Part shown: one piece after another, positions 5,328 to 6,046 of the stretch
Position numbering within the stretch: position 1 is the first letter of the stretch
Layout of the letters: each line of letters starts with the position of its first letter
Source: RGIG8748 sp045576175
Lineage (GTDB): Bacteria; Bacillota; Clostridia; UMGS1810
Assembly: GCA_045576175.1 (NCBI GenBank)
Contig: JAZNFW010000126.1
Location: 1 to 6,046 of the forward strand
Reading direction: 5' to 3'
DNA length: 6,046 nt
Notes under the pieces: model-generated
The model's database searches: none
What the model saw: the letters and a program-made list of their open reading frames with translations, nothing else
Told to the model about the DNA's origin: nothing
Translations under genes and position numbers: made by a program

Positions 5328-6046
5328 ATGTTAAGAGTAGGTGTTCTGGGTGCTACCGGATATGCCGGAATAGAGACTGTAAGAATACTTTTGTCTCACC
5401 CAAATGTTACTATAACAAGGCTTGTTTCCCACAGCTTTGTCGGAAAGAAAATATCTGATGTTTACCCAAGCTTAAGACGCGTGTGCGATATGGAATGCGT
5501 TGAGCTTGATATTGATGATATTGCAGCAAACTGCGATTTGGTGTTTACTGCTCTTCCGCACGGAGCATCCAAAGAGGTAATACCCGCAATATACAACAGG
5601 GGAATAAAGATTGTAGACCTTAGCGGCGACTTCCGCTACGACTCCAAAGAGGTTTACGAAAAATGGTACGGAGAGCCTCACTGTGCTCCCGAAATACTGG
5701 AAAAATCGGTGTACGGTCTTTGCGAAATACACAGAGACAAAATAAAGAAAGCGACTCTCGTGGGAAATCCCGGTTGCTACACAACCTGTTCTATACTTGC
5801 ACTCTACCCTCTTCTTAATGCAGGTGTTGTGCATAAAGACAATATAATAATAGATGCAAAATCCGGCGTGACGGGTGCAGGCAGAACCGAGAGCCTCCCC
5901 TACAGCTTCTGCGAGTGCACCGAAAACTCCAAGGCATACAAAATTGCAACTCACAGACACACCTCGGAAATTGAACAGGAACTTGGTCACGCAGCAGGCG
6001 AGGAAATCCTCGTTTCCTTTACACCCCACCTCATTCCTCAGAAGAG
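5328..6046 (+). CDS. argC: N-acetyl-gamma-glutamyl-phosphate reductase (ArgC), 3' end beyond the window
   Basis: The open frame runs off the right edge after 239 complete codons, where the family is about 345 residues, so roughly the last 100 are unseen. ArgC is a cytosolic enzyme that reduces N-acetyl-glutamyl phosphate with NADPH to N-acetylglutamate semialdehyde, the third step of arginine synthesis. Visible motifs are the dinucleotide-binding GATGYAG (8-14), LPHGAS, LSGDFR, the catalytic-cysteine motif NPGCY with C150, KSGVTGAGR (178-186), the conserved HRHTSEIEQEL with H209 and H211 (one expected to be the catalytic histidine), and FTPHLIP (231-237). The ATG at 5328 is preferred because MLRVGVLGATGYAG aligns with the usual family start and AGAAG (5314-5318) lies nine bases upstream; an in-frame ATG at 5319 has no room for a ribosome site. 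In many Bacillota argC is followed by argJ, argB and argD, which would lie to the right. The frame is intact. Confidence 0.96.
   Translation, partial: MLRVGVLGATGYAGIETVRILLSHPNVTITRLVSHSFVGKKISDVYPSLRRVCDMECVELDIDDIAANCDLVFTALPHGASKEVIPAIYNRGIKIVDLSGDFRYDSKEVYEKWYGEPHCAPEILEKSVYGLCEIHRDKIKKATLVGNPGCYTTCSILALYPLLNAGVVHKDNIIIDAKSGVTGAGRTESLPYSFCECTENSKAYKIATHRHTSEIEQELGHAAGEEILVSFTPHLIPQK

Noticed and set aside
5319..5330. Upstream in-frame ATG (5319) as the argC start
   Set aside because: The purine-rich AGAAG abuts it with no spacing, and the ATG at 5328 gives the usual family N-terminus with nine-base spacing.
5472..6029. 185-residue minus-strand reading frame opposite argC
   Set aside because: The + strand encodes a clear ArgC with all family motifs over the same bases, so this frame is its shadow.

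Overview
The window looks like chromosomal housekeeping DNA from a low-to-moderate GC Gram-positive bacterium, most likely of class Clostridia (Bacillota). The clues are strong GGAGG ribosome binding sites, near-perfect sigma-A promoters, a RecD2-type helicase, a YdiF/Uup-like ABC-F protein and an rRNA leader with a Firmicutes-style boxA. I cannot name genus or species. I see no insertion sequence, phage gene, CRISPR array or tRNA gene.

From right to left: positions 5328-6046 hold the first 239 codons of argC (arginine biosynthesis) on the + strand, cut by the window edge. An intergenic stretch of about 160 bases (5166-5327) carries two divergent promoters, both with TTGACA-17 bp-TATAAT. One drives argC rightward. 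The other drives a three-gene minus-strand cluster leftward: recD2 (DNA helicase), comF (phosphoribosyltransferase-like competence/DNA-processing family) and an ABC-F ATPase that probably acts on the ribosome. recD2 and comF overlap by 23 bases, and comF and the ABC-F gene are 17 bases apart, so the three are probably one operon.

The left 371 bases contain no credible protein gene. Read on the minus strand they form the control region of a ribosomal RNA operon: two tandem extended -10 promoters (P1 and P2), each preceded by an A/T-tract upstream region, then a stem-loop at the expected 5' end of the P2 transcript, a boxA antitermination element, and an AT-rich pre-16S leader running to position 1. 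The 16S gene is inferred to begin just beyond the left edge and is not itself visible.

Nothing here amounts to a new biological system. The most noteworthy points are the previously unlabelled rRNA control region, the absence of a visible terminator between the ABC-F gene and that region (so the recD2 operon may read into rrn), and the evidence that recD2 starts at a TTG at 5165 rather than at the upstream ATG.
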